Under the pieces are notes generated by a model that did not search any database, was not told where the DNA came from, and worked only from the letters and a program-made list of their open reading frames with translations. A DNA stretch of 64,000 nt from NCBI RefSeq assembly GCF_963675815.1, contig NZ_OY776574.1:180001-244000 (forward strand). Direction: 5' to 3'. The stretch comes from an uncultured Desulfuromusa sp. (GTDB lineage: Bacteria; Desulfobacterota; Desulfuromonadia; Desulfuromonadales; Geopsychrobacteraceae). The translations under genes and the position numbers were made by a program. Shown here piece by piece: positions 27,611-36,800 of the stretch (position 1 is its first letter; each line of letters opens with the position of its first letter).

Positions 27611-28198
27611 TCACATTGCGGATTCCATCGTCTGCACTTTCTCAACCATGAGAGCCAGTAACCCGTCATATCCTTCCTGACGGATAATCTCACCGTAACT
27701 GGAGCGATAATTTTTCACCAGACTGACCCCTTCTATAACTAGGTCAAAAACCTGCCAGGCATTGCCATCATAAATCATTTTGTACTGAACGGGAATTTCC
27801 AATTCTTTTGACACAATCACGGTATCGACAATGGCTTTGTCATCCTTAACCCTTTGCTTCAGGTACTGAACAGTTCCAGTGGAGTAGTCATCGATACGAC
27901 TCAAATAGGTCCCTTCGAGAATTTTGACAAACAAGTCTGCAAAAGTCTTCCGCTGTTCTTCAGTTGCCCCATCCCAATAGGAACCAAGGGTACGGCGAGA
28001 CATAGACTCGATGTTCAGATACTCCTGCACTTTCCCACTGACCAGAGACTTTTTTTCTGCAGAACTCAAGTCAGATTGCTGCAAAACATTTAAAATAGTA
28101 TCAACCATTTGCTTCACCCGAGCCTGCGGCTGAGGCAAAGCAAAGCATGAAGCAGAAAAAAGAAGAATAAACAAAACGCTCAATAGTATTTTTCTCAT
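27611..28198 (-). CDS. mlaC: Phospholipid-binding protein MlaC
   Basis: Periplasmic lipid shuttle of the Mla (Ttg2) system, 195 residues. The signal peptide (MRKILLSVLFILLFSASCFA) ends near residue 20; the mature part has the family sequence QMVDTILNVLQ, the NIESMSRRTLGSYW stretch and DGNAWQVFDLVIEGVSLV near the C-terminus. The start is ATG at 28196-28198, with GGAT eight bases upstream; a longer frame to 28216 lacks a ribosome site. It lies immediately after mlaA. The ABC part (MlaFEDB) is not in the window. Confidence 0.88.
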   Translation of the reverse strand: MRKILLSVLFILLFSASCFALPQPQARVKQMVDTILNVLQQSDLSSAEKKSLVSGKVQEYLNIESMSRRTLGSYWDGATEEQRKTFADLFVKILEGTYLSRIDDYSTGTVQYLKQRVKDDKAIVDTVIVSKELEIPVQYKMIYDGNAWQVFDLVIEGVSLVKNYRSSYGEIIRQEGYDGLLALMVEKVQTMESAM

Positions 28199-28200
28199 CA

Positions 28201-29010
28201 CTAAAATCCGATCCAATCAAAAGGATTCAAAAGATCACTGTCAAACAACGGGCTCTTAAAGATATTAACATTATACGTATCTTCTCCCACCTGCGCCAGA
28301 CGTCGCTGCACATAAGCAGCCCGAATAAACAGGTAAGGGTCTAAAGAATCGTGAACAATCCCTTCATAGGTTTCCCGATCAAGAGATAAGCGATTCTCTG
28401 CATCTACAAATTTAACACTCATTTGTTCAGCAGTGCTCAAGCTGGAATATCTGAGTGGGTCAGCATAGGAATCCAGAAAAACGCCTGTCGCATCACGCAA
28501 ACTGGAGGGTCCGACAATAGGTAAAACCAGATAGAATCCGTGATCAAAACCATAGAATCCCAACGTCTGCCCAAAATCTTCAACCGTTTTCTTGACTCCG
28601 GCAACAGATTCAGCCGGATCAAAAAAACCGAGAATTCCAAACGTTGAGTTGATGACAAAACGGTAGGTTTCGGTCCCAAAGTCCCTGAACTTAAATTGCA
28701 GCAAGGCATTTCCAGCCCGAATCGGTGTCGCTAAATTTGCGAAAAAATTTCCGACTGAAACCCTGGCCGGTCTGGGAAGGACCAGGCGATACCCTCTGGC
28801 AACAGGTTTAAAAAGATAAAAGTACAGCTTATCATTGACCCAGAAAGTGCCTCGGTTTAAAGGCTGCAATGGATCCGCAATCAATTTTTCGGAAACCACC
28901 GGATCATCAGAAAACTCATCCCCAAATGCGGCGTCAAAGTCATCGGCCCCAGCAATTCCAACCCACAAGAAACATCCCAAGAAGCAGAATGTGAAAATGC
29001 GTATCAACAT
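28201..29010 (-). CDS. mlaA: Outer membrane lipid asymmetry protein MlaA
   Basis: VacJ/MlaA family, 269 residues; takes mislocalised phospholipid from the outer leaflet and passes it to MlaC. Typical stretches are DPLQPLNRGTFWVND, FFANLATPIRAGNALLQ, STFGILGFFDPAE, DFGQTLGFYG and YLVLPIVGPSSLRDATG. The leader ends in GIAGADD and has no standard lipobox (a Cys at 13 is too early), so it may be a soluble or signal-anchored form, unlike the lipoprotein of E. coli. mlaC begins two bases after its stop. Confidence 0.9.
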   Translation of the reverse strand: MLIRIFTFCFLGCFLWVGIAGADDFDAAFGDEFSDDPVVSEKLIADPLQPLNRGTFWVNDKLYFYLFKPVARGYRLVLPRPARVSVGNFFANLATPIRAGNALLQFKFRDFGTETYRFVINSTFGILGFFDPAESVAGVKKTVEDFGQTLGFYGFDHGFYLVLPIVGPSSLRDATGVFLDSYADPLRYSSLSTAEQMSVKFVDAENRLSLDRETYEGIVHDSLDPYLFIRAAYVQRRLAQVGEDTYNVNIFKSPLFDSDLLNPFDWIGF

Positions 29011-29032
29011 TAAAAAGCTCCTCCAATCGAAG

Positions 29033-29641
29033 CTAAATCCTTTTTTCCAGGATAAATAAATATGGTGCCTGAAGTCGATTACATACTTTCATTTGCAACA
29101 CATGAAAGCGTGAATCATCCAATTCAGCAAAAAACTTGTTAACAGCAGCACCCTCTTCAGCTCCACCTGGATGACCAGGATAAACGGTCAAGGCAAGGCG
29201 TCCACCCGGTGCAAGGAGTGAGCAGGATTGTCTGAGTGCAAGCACCGTTGACTCCGGGCGTGTTATCAGCTCCTTCTCACCTCCAGGCAAATAACCGAGG
29301 TTGGCGATAATCCCTTTTGGAGCCGCAGTCAGAACTGTTGAGATGTCTTCATGACTCATTTTCAGCAGATCAACTCCGGGCTGACTCTGCAAGGGATAAA
29401 TATCCCGCTGTTGCAACCGAACTTGAGCTCCTGCAACAAGCAGCCTGTTCGCTGTAGCCGACAGCGCCTGAGATTGAATATCAAAAGCGACGACTTGACC
29501 TGTCGCGCCGACCATTTTATATAACGCCAAAGTATCCTGGCCTGTCCCGGCGGTCAAATCAACCACAAGGTCACCCATATGAACAACTTCAGACAGAAGC
29601 TCGTGCCCCCAATCGACTATCCGGACTAAAGCACGCTTCAA
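29033..29641 (-). CDS. MnmM/YtqB-like SAM methyltransferase
   Basis: A 202-residue class I methyltransferase of the rRNA_methylase (PF06962) family. SAM motif I is VVDLTAGTGQDT (about 27-38) and the family signature NLGYLPGGEKELITRP follows about residue 105. B. subtilis YtqB (MnmM) methylates the wobble uridine of some tRNAs; the same role here is inferred. Start is TTG at 29639-29641 overlapping the TerB stop; the first residues align with the family start and no ATG lies nearby. Confidence 0.8.
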   Translation of the reverse strand: MKRALVRIVDWGHELLSEVVHMGDLVVDLTAGTGQDTLALYKMVGATGQVVAFDIQSQALSATANRLLVAGAQVRLQQRDIYPLQSQPGVDLLKMSHEDISTVLTAAPKGIIANLGYLPGGEKELITRPESTVLALRQSCSLLAPGGRLALTVYPGHPGGAEEGAAVNKFFAELDDSRFHVLQMKVCNRLQAPYLFILEKRI

Positions 29642-30081
29642 TCCTTTGTCACTCTCAGTTTGGCCTCAATCAGTTGGCGATGAGAGAGTCCAATCAATGA
29701 TCCCAACTGCCTCATGAGGGCATCCTCATAACAATCCAGACGACCATCGGCATAAACTAGTTGCCACAAGGCTTCTATAATTTGTTCTTTTTCACCCTGA
29801 GTGAAAGCCTTGTTAATTTCACGCGTAAATTGATGCAAATCATGGCTGGACTGGCGTGTTTCTTCTGCCAGTTTCAATAAATCACCGAGGGATTCCTCCG
29901 ATACGGAAAAATGCTCCTTTAGAAGAGCTCCCAACATATCCTGCTCATCCGGATGAAATTCTCCGTCTGTATTTGCAATCTCAAGCAATAAAACTGCTGC
30001 AGCCAACGGTATCCGCTCCTCAGAAGTCGCTTCGACCTGAGTTGTGGGTTCCGAAAAAACCTGTAATAATCTCTTTAACAT
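29638..30081 (-). CDS. TerB-like protein
   Basis: A 147-residue all-helical protein of the TerB/TerB-like fold. The two repeats with acidic metal-like turns are visible (LEIANTDGEFHPDEQDML near 33-50 and LVYADGRLDCYEDALMRQL near 107-125). TerB proteins occur in tellurite loci, but solitary homologues with metal-binding acidic turns are widespread and their role is unknown. It overlaps the next gene by four bases and follows DUF190 closely. Confidence 0.75.
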   Translation of the reverse strand: MLKRLLQVFSEPTTQVEATSEERIPLAAAVLLLEIANTDGEFHPDEQDMLGALLKEHFSVSEESLGDLLKLAEETRQSSHDLHQFTREINKAFTQGEKEQIIEALWQLVYADGRLDCYEDALMRQLGSLIGLSHRQLIEAKLRVTKD

Positions 30082-30092
30082 CTACTTTCCAT

Positions 30093-30425
30093 TCACTTTT
30101 TGTAATAAATGACTCGAGCCTTTTCAAGGGTGATCATTCCCCCCTGCAATATATCGTCAAGCTGGGGAATAATGCTTTCTATCTTTTCTTCGCTGTCAAT
30201 GACCTCTATGACCAGCGGCAAATCCTGAGACAAGCAGAGTAAGCGATCCGTATGCAGGACCGAATTTGCGCCAAATCCAGCGACGCCTCTCAAAACAGTG
30301 GCTCCGGCAAAACCTTTTGCTCGAAACAGCTCTAAAAGGACTTTATATAATGGCTTATTCTCATAACGATCCGATTCACCGATAAAAATCCGCATCAGGC
30401 TTTGTTCACCATCTAAACTCTGCAT
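30093..30425 (-). CDS. DUF190-family protein
   Basis: A 110-residue DUF190 protein (P-II-like fold). MRIFIGESDRYENKPLYKVLLELFRAKGFAGATVLRG-type start, then a central VIEVIDSEEKIESIIPQLDDI and C-terminal ITLEKARVIYYK are diagnostic. I start at ATG 30423-30425 because AAAGG lies eight bases upstream; an in-frame TTG 6 codons earlier has none. DUF190 genes very often follow crcB, as here, and the pair is linked to fluoride efflux; whether it regulates the channel is not proven. Confidence 0.85.
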   Translation of the reverse strand: MQSLDGEQSLMRIFIGESDRYENKPLYKVLLELFRAKGFAGATVLRGVAGFGANSVLHTDRLLCLSQDLPLVIEVIDSEEKIESIIPQLDDILQGGMITLEKARVIYYKK

Positions 30426-30459
30426 AAATATGACCTTTATCAATTCTAAAAAATGAGGA

Positions 30460-30834
30460 TCAAGTCAATTGACGAGCGACAACAACTCCCAAGAACGCAA
30501 ACAACAAGCATAAAATAATATTCAAAGAGATATTCATCCCCGCCTGCCAGAAACTGCCATCCTCCAATAAGCGCAGAGTTTCATAAGAAAAAGTTGAAAA
30601 TGTCGTAAACCCGCCCATAAATCCGACCGTTAAACCCATCCGTACTTCCGGAGAGAAAAGAGCGCTACGCAAGCCGAAGGTCATCAGCAGACCAAGCAGA
30701 AAGGATCCGGCAACATTAACGAATAATGTCCCATACGGCAAACCGCGGCCACAGAGCTGATATGTCCAGCTGGAAGCCAGATAGCGTGCGACACACCCAA
30801 ATCCACCAAAAAGACCAATATAAAACAACTGCAT
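30460..30834 (-). CDS. crcB: Fluoride ion channel CrcB/FluC
   Basis: A 124-residue four-helix membrane protein. Fluc signatures are present: GFGCVARYLAS (10-20), the conserved Asn40 in LFVNVAGSFLLG and the GGFTTFSTFSYE stretch (74-85) that carries the Phe-box and Ser/Thr track of the pore. It forms dual-topology dimers that export fluoride. The DUF190 gene follows by 34 bp. No fluoride riboswitch was recognised in the leader; a strong housekeeping promoter lies 40 bp upstream. Confidence 0.92.
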   Translation of the reverse strand: MQLFYIGLFGGFGCVARYLASSWTYQLCGRGLPYGTLFVNVAGSFLLGLLMTFGLRSALFSPEVRMGLTVGFMGGFTTFSTFSYETLRLLEDGSFWQAGMNISLNIILCLLFAFLGVVVARQLT

Positions 30835-30873
30835 AGAAATTTCCAGTCAACAGGATAGCGACAAAACCTGAAC

Positions 30874-30902
30874 ATTATCAGTTAGGAATTAGTGAATGTC
30901 AA
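30874..30902 (-). promoter_or_regulatory. Sigma-70 promoter of crcB
   Basis: On the minus strand TTGACA (30897-30902) and GATAAT (30874-30879) are separated by exactly 17 bp. It lies 40 bp before crcB and would drive crcB-DUF190 and perhaps the TerB and methyltransferase genes. Confidence 0.75.
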
Positions 30903-31023
30903 TCGGCATATCAGGGGCCATTCGCGCAATATCCCTGCTCAGAAGACTGTAAGATAGATTGACAAATACAACTATATTCCGTAGCTTCTTCGCATCGATG
31001 ACTACCACAAAGGAACACACATC

Positions 31024-31770
31024 ATGAAACTAGCATATAAATGGTTATTCCCTCTCTTGATCTGCCTGACTTTGACAGCTTGCGGAGGCTCTAAAATAAA
31101 ACCAAAAACCTCTGCAGAGAAATATTTCCGGGAAGGTGAAAAGTATTTCGAAAGCGGTCTGATTGAAGATGCTGTCGCTTCATGGGAAAAAGTGCGGGAT
31201 ACTTTTTATTCACCTGAACTCAGCATGCTGGCGGAATTAAAAATTGCTGAAGCCTACTATGTGTCAAAACGCTATGAAGAGGCTGCTATGGCTTATCAGG
31301 AATTTTTAAAACAACATCCCAATGATTTTCGCGCTCCGACGATTCTTTATCGAATGGGTCTCAGTTATTATCAACAAATCCTTTCCCCTGACCGGGATCA
31401 AACCAGCACTAAAAATGCAATGAAGAGCTTTCAGAAGCTCACCCAACAGTACCCCGATGACCCTCTCGCCCAGGAAGCGGGTTATTTGATCCAACGGTGT
31501 CGTACCCGCTTAGCTGAACATGAAGTCTATGTTGGTCAGTTCTATTTAAAACGCAAGCAATACCAACCGGCGATTAAGCGCCTGGAAGATATTCTAGAGA
31601 CCTTTCCCGAATACTATTACCGTGACGAGGCCTATTTCTATCTTGGTAAAGCCTATCTCCAAACAAAGCAACAGGATAAAGCCCGGGCTATTTACGAAAA
31701 ACTTTTTGAGGAATTTCCAGGAAGTGATTTCGTTGAGGACGCTCAAGAGTTATTGGCTGAACAAAAATAA
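31024..31770 (+). CDS. bamD: Outer membrane assembly lipoprotein BamD
   Basis: Component of the BAM complex that folds outer membrane barrels; 248 residues. Signal peptide with lipobox LTAC (Cys20), then about five TPR units (AEKYFREGEKYFESG, AAMAYQEFLKQHP, AIKRLEDILETFPEYYY, ARAIYEKLFEEFPGS). Length and repeat layout match BamD/YfiO. It stands alone with its own terminator. A TTGACA at 30959-30964 may be part of a promoter but no matching -10 is clear. Confidence 0.9.
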   Translation: MKLAYKWLFPLLICLTLTACGGSKIKPKTSAEKYFREGEKYFESGLIEDAVASWEKVRDTFYSPELSMLAELKIAEAYYVSKRYEEAAMAYQEFLKQHPNDFRAPTILYRMGLSYYQQILSPDRDQTSTKNAMKSFQKLTQQYPDDPLAQEAGYLIQRCRTRLAEHEVYVGQFYLKRKQYQPAIKRLEDILETFPEYYYRDEAYFYLGKAYLQTKQQDKARAIYEKLFEEFPGSDFVEDAQELLAEQK

Positions 31771-31803
31771 TAAATTGCCAACGTCAGGACATCTGGAAAT
31801 GAA

Positions 31804-31841
31804 GCCGGAATCAATTAAAAATCATTGGTTCCGGTTTTTTT
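31804..31841 (+). terminator. Terminator of bamD
   Basis: GCCGGAATCAA pairs with TTGGTTCCGG (one G-T) around a 9-base loop, then a run of seven T. This is a clear factor-independent terminator about 35 bp past the bamD stop. Confidence 0.85.
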
Positions 31842-31898
31842 GTGCCCACTGCGTATATACCAGAAATGATAATTTAATCCTTGTGTCAATATTTCCAC

Positions 31899-31927
31899 TT
31901 GACTTGATCGGGCGCAAAGTATATAAG
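31899..31927 (+). promoter_or_regulatory. Sigma-70 promoter of the CoA-transferase gene
   Basis: TTGACT (31899-31904) and TATAAG (31922-31927) with a 17-bp spacer. The start of transcription would be near 31934, leaving a leader of about 175 bases before the gene. Confidence 0.65.
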
Positions 31928-31933
31928 AAACGC

Positions 31934-32108
31934 TGTTCTTTTTTTGATGCTCATAGCGTAACATCATGAGAGATGCTAAAAAGCTCATCATTATGTTTTT
32001 TCTTTACAAATCAGCACATTACGGATTAAAAGTTTTAACATAGCGCTGTTTTAGCAGCATTTTTAACAGGTGCCCAGGCATCATTGTCCTTTCATAGGAG
32101 GAGAGAGA
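31934..32108 (+). other. Long 5' leader with two hairpin/T-run structures
   Basis: The leader holds AACAT-C-ATGAG pairing with CTCAT-CATT-ATGTT followed by TTTTTT (31962-31999), and GCTG/CAGC around TTTTAG followed by ATTTTT (about 32044-32060). Each is weakly terminator-like. This could be an attenuation or RNA-control region, but it matches no riboswitch I know. GGAGGAG sits near its end as ribosome site. Confidence 0.4.
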
Positions 32109-33695
32109 ATGTCCGAGTTCGGAACCCTTGAAGATCGTGTACGTCGTAAGTCATTGCTCAGCAAAACCATGTCGGCAACTGACTGTATCCAATTTTTTGA
32201 ATCTGGTCAAAACTTGCTGTGGTCTGGTTTCACCCCAGCCGGCTACCCCAAAGCAGTCCCTATTGCCCTGGCCGACCACGTCGAGGCAAACAACCTGCAA
32301 GGCAAAATGAAGTTTAACCTCTTCATCGGTGCTTCTGTTGGTGCAGAAACTGAAGACCGCTGGGCAACCCTGGACATGATCGATCGTCGCTGGCCTTACC
32401 AGACCGGCAAAAATATCGCCAAAGGAATCAATGCCGGTCGCATTCGCATGGGTGACAAGCACCTTGGTCTTTTTGCTCAGGATATCAGCTACGGTTTCTA
32501 TACCGAGAATGGCCGGTATGACGTTGCTATCATTGAAGTTTCTGACATTACAGAAGATTGTGGTCTGGTTCTGACGTCATCTTGCGGTATTGTTGCTGAA
32601 GCCATCAATCTGTGTGACAAAATCATTATCGAAGTGAATACAGGGCAGCCTTCATTTGAAGGAATGCACGATATTCATATGCAACAGAAGCCACCACATC
32701 GTGCTCCATTCCTGATCACCGAAGCACAAACCCGCATCGGGACTCCATACGTTCCTTGTGACCCCGACAAGATCATCGCTGTTGTGGAATCCAAGCATCG
32801 CGATAAAGGTCGTGCATTTGCCGGTCAGGATGACACTTCCGATGCAATCGCCGGGCACCTGATGGAATTCTTCGCTCACGAAGTGAAAATGGGTCGCTTA
32901 CCTGAAAACCTGCTACCTCTCCAATCAGGCGTCGGTTCCATTGCTAACGCAGTCGTTGGTGGTCTTGCCAATGGTCCTTTCACCAACCTTAGCGTTTTCA
33001 CCGAGGTTCTTCAGGACACGATGCTGGACTTCTTTGATTCCGGTAAATTGAACTTTGCTTCGGCCTGTTCACTTTCTCTGTCGGAAGACCCCGGATTCCC
33101 ACGTTTCTTTGAGAACTGGGACAAGTATTTTGACAAGATTGTTCTGCGCCCACTATCCATTTCCAACGCTCCTGAACCAATCCGTCGGCTCGGTTGTATT
33201 GCCATGAACACCCCGGTTGAGTTTGATATCTATGCACACGCCAACTCAACTCTGGTTGGTGGTACCCGGATGATCAACGGTCTCGGCGGCTCCGGTGACT
33301 ATCTGCGCAATGGTTATCTGAAAATCATGCACAGCCCATCGACTCGTCCAAGCAAGACCGATCCACATGGCATCACTTGTGTCGTGCCGAAAGCACCACA
33401 TATTGACCATACTGAGCATGATCTCGATGTTCTGGTTACTGAGCAGGGCCTGGCTGACTTGCGTGGTGTCGCACCAAAAGAGCGCGCCAAACTGATCATC
33501 GAAAAGTGTGGTCACCCTGAGTACAAACCCATCCTCAACGATTATCTGGAGATGTCTTCCAAGTATTGTCTTGAGCGCGGCGTCGGTCACGAGCCACAAA
33601 TGTTTGACCGTGCATTCAAAATGCAGCAGAACCTTGCTGAAAACGGGACTATGCGTATTAAGAACTGGGATATCAAAGTCGATCTCTGCGAATAG
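32109..33695 (+). CDS. Acetyl-CoA hydrolase / succinyl-CoA:acetate CoA-transferase
   Basis: A 528-residue family I CoA-transferase (COG0427). Visible: LWSGFTPAGYPKAVP at the N-terminus, a glycine loop near AVVGGLANGPF, the catalytic-Glu region SVFTEVLQD near residue 300 and the CoA-loop NGLGGSGDYLRNG. In acetate-oxidising Geobacter relatives this family moves CoA from succinyl-CoA to acetate, feeding the TCA cycle; that role fits but substrate use is inferred. The start is ATG at 32109 after ATAGGAGGAGAGAGA; a longer frame from 32070 is noncoding. Confidence 0.88.
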   Translation: MSEFGTLEDRVRRKSLLSKTMSATDCIQFFESGQNLLWSGFTPAGYPKAVPIALADHVEANNLQGKMKFNLFIGASVGAETEDRWATLDMIDRRWPYQTGKNIAKGINAGRIRMGDKHLGLFAQDISYGFYTENGRYDVAIIEVSDITEDCGLVLTSSCGIVAEAINLCDKIIIEVNTGQPSFEGMHDIHMQQKPPHRAPFLITEAQTRIGTPYVPCDPDKIIAVVESKHRDKGRAFAGQDDTSDAIAGHLMEFFAHEVKMGRLPENLLPLQSGVGSIANAVVGGLANGPFTNLSVFTEVLQDTMLDFFDSGKLNFASACSLSLSEDPGFPRFFENWDKYFDKIVLRPLSISNAPEPIRRLGCIAMNTPVEFDIYAHANSTLVGGTRMINGLGGSGDYLRNGYLKIMHSPSTRPSKTDPHGITCVVPKAPHIDHTEHDLDVLVTEQGLADLRGVAPKERAKLIIEKCGHPEYKPILNDYLEMSSKYCLERGVGHEPQMFDRAFKMQQNLAENGTMRIKNWDIKVDLCE

Positions 33696-33721
33696 TAGAG
33701 CTCTGACAATTGCAATACAAT

Positions 33722-33756
33722 GGCCCCACCGGTATTCCGGTGGGGCCTTCTTTTTT
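33722..33756 (+). terminator. Strong terminator of the CoA-transferase gene
   Basis: GGCCCCACCGG and CCGGTGGGGCC form an 11-bp stem with a 4-base TATT loop, followed by TTCTTTTTT. It lies between convergent genes and could also shield the 3' end of the MSHA locus. Confidence 0.92.
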
Positions 33757-33815
33757 GGTGTTCCAATGTCAAGCCGATTCGATTTAACTCTTACTGGGGG
33801 AAAACCGCTCTCCAG

Positions 33816-36800
33816 TTACCAGATCGATTCGCGCATATAGATCATCCTTGGGTTCCCTTTAAAAATTCCGAAGGTCGCTTTTGCTGTCGGGTTGCTTCCT
33901 CCCGGCTGTAACCATTCCATATTCGCACCTGTGGCCTGAGATAAATCAAGCATCAAATCGACACTGCCATCATGTCCGTCCCCCGGAGCGCTCAGCACCA
34001 GATTATAACCAATTCCGGAGAGCAAGGTTCCACTTCCGGAAGCGACGCTATCACCGGCAAGAAAATTTCCCTGGTGATTGGACAAAATTAAATTGTTAAA
34101 ATCATAGTTAGTACAGATATCTAGCGAATTGGGAACAAATCCCACGCCATCATAGTATTCAGTCAACACCGGAATCGTCAGTGGCAAGGTTTCAGATCCG
34201 TAGGCATTCTGTAATTGCATCTGGCCATAGCGGAGTTCTCCGCCCAGAATCGAAAGCAAAGAGTAGGTATCACAGATGCCATCATTGTCCGGATCGTAAC
34301 AGACCCCATCACCATCAGTTAAGTCCACGGCACTAAAAATCAGATCGGCATCAGCAACAAAAGGGCCCTCGGGAATTGTCGGTTTGCTGTAAGTCAGAAA
34401 TTCCCCAGAGATATCTGCTGTTCCTGTTCCGTCATTATCGCTCGTTCCACTCCATGAAACACTTCCTGGTGTTGTGATGGTCAATAAGGATGAAGTTGTG
34501 GCATTATTTGAATATTGACGTCCACTCAATGCGGAAGACAGCTTCCAGTAACTTCCAGAATAATTTAGAGTCACCTCCCCGGCACGATTTAAAGCGGTAA
34601 CAGTCAGTTCAGGTTCGATGAAATACCCAAACGGTTGCCCAAGATAGGTAAAAGAGCTATTGCACACGCTGGAAAACAGAGGTGTATTGTTGCCGACATT
34701 GAAACTTGCAGGGATAAAACGTCCAAAACCACTATTCCCAATAGTTTGAGGAACAGCATCACTTCCAAATGAACAGCCATATTTCCCGTTTGACAGCTCG
34801 TTTGAAAAATCGGGCGTACATTCATCAGGCTGGTCAACAAACGTGAAAGTGTCATCGTAGACAGCATTTCTGAGCAGGCCAAAGTGTCCGACTTCAGAAT
34901 ACGTAAATGTCCCGGTCACCAGACCTGAAGCAGCCGATGCGGCGTCAAAACGTCCTGACAGCACACCAAGAGCCGGCGTTCCCGTTACCAAGGCGGGATC
35001 AATTGATGGGATACCGTCATAACCGGCAATAGCTGATGCGATTAAATTGAAACCCTCTCCCGCAACGATAACCGGTGTCCCGTCAATATCATGGTTATCT
35101 GCATCAGAAGACGAAATGTTAAGGTTATGTGGACGAATTGCAAAATTATCGTTGGAACAAGCCGGAGCTGAATCACCAACGCGAACACGGACCTTGACGT
35201 TACGAGCAGCATTTGGATAATTAAAGGTGGCTGTCTTTCGTCCTGCGTCCCCGGCTGTAAAACTAATGCTGGACGCAGACGTCAACCCATCCCCTGTCGG
35301 GCAGGCTGAGCTTGTCGAATCAACCAGATCAAGTTCAACGGTATTGGTATAATTCGTATTCACTGTTGATGAATTAAGAAGCGCTAAAACATCGATATCG
35401 AAAGAAACACCTGACAGCTTCGTAAATATTGGTGTTTGTGGCAAAGCCCCTGACTCAACGGCATCAAAAGCACATGAAACATCCGCAAAATTGAGAATAC
35501 ATGTCTGTGTAGACCCATTATAACATTGAGTTGAAAATGCTGGTATCGGCGAAATACTGCTCGTGCCAAGCGAAATATCACCCGGCGTCCCCCAACTTAA
35601 TTGACGAGAAGTAATCCCCCCCGAAAAAGTAAAAGTATTTCCATCAACCCAACCCGAAGGAGAGAGGTTTAAGGTAACATTTCCCGGAAAAAGAGTCGTA
35701 CAGTCTGAATTCAGACAAGCTTTGATCGTCACGCGCTCAGGGGCACAGATACTTCCGATCCCGTCATGTTCTATACGGATATGGTCGAAGGTCCCGGAAC
35801 AGTTTCTTCCCAGATTCATATCAGCCTGAACCTGCGCCTGTGTCATTTCAAATCCATACAGTTTCACCTCGTCGATCTTTCCTTGAAAGTTACGAGCAGA
35901 AAGGACGTCGCAAGAACCAGTCGCAACATCCCCACCGATATGAACTTTACAATTATTCGTCGACAGGGTTCCCTGCCAGTTGTTGGTATTGGAATCCGGA
36001 ACGCCATTGACATAAATCCTCTGACGGCGGACCCCGGATGAAGAATCAAACGTAATTGCAACATGGGTCCACTGATTCAAGGGGATTGTAGCAGCTGAAG
36101 TCAAAGTGGATGCCTGCCACCACCAATACAAATTTCCAGAGCTATTGAGATGAAACTCATAATTGACATCATTTGAAAGAATCGAAGACAGTTCAGAAGG
36201 ATAGGCCGTTGGATAAATCCAAGTGGAGGCAGACAATTGTGTTGTGTAGTCAAACAGCGAACTATCAGCGACTTCAACAACGGAAGAACCATCAAAATTT
36301 GCTGCGTTACAAAAATCACCAATGACTGTTGAATGCTGGTCGGATATCGCTGGATTTGGAGCTACCGGATCGGAGATACCGCTGGTGCTTTTCCAGGTCC
36401 CGTGCAATGCCGTCCCACCACTATCAACAACTTCCCCTGCAGTTCCTGCCCACGAATTGACTGGTTCATCCATACGAAAATGGGTGACCGCACTGTCCAG
36501 AACCAGAACCGTTGCACTCGCTGAAATGGCACCGGGAGAAATCACAGTATTCGTAAAAATCCCCTGTTGTGACATAGATGTCGCAATGGTCAGCTGGACA
36601 TTTGATGATCCTGACAAGTGACTGATCGTCCAGGTCACAGTTTGATCTGAAACATCGACAGAACCTACCGATACAACATGGGTCACATAAGTCATCCCGG
36701 TTGGCAGGACATCGGTTACGACCACATCCGTCAAAGGTTCCGTATCGGGATTAGTGACGGAAATCGTGAAGGCAACCGTATCTCCGACGGTTGCGGCTGA

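Noticed and set aside
30835..30960. Fluoride riboswitch before crcB
   Set aside because: The leader after the promoter is too short and the core motif is absent.
32070..32108. Extended N-terminus of the CoA-transferase
   Set aside because: The strong ribosome site directly before 32109 and family starts favour the internal ATG.
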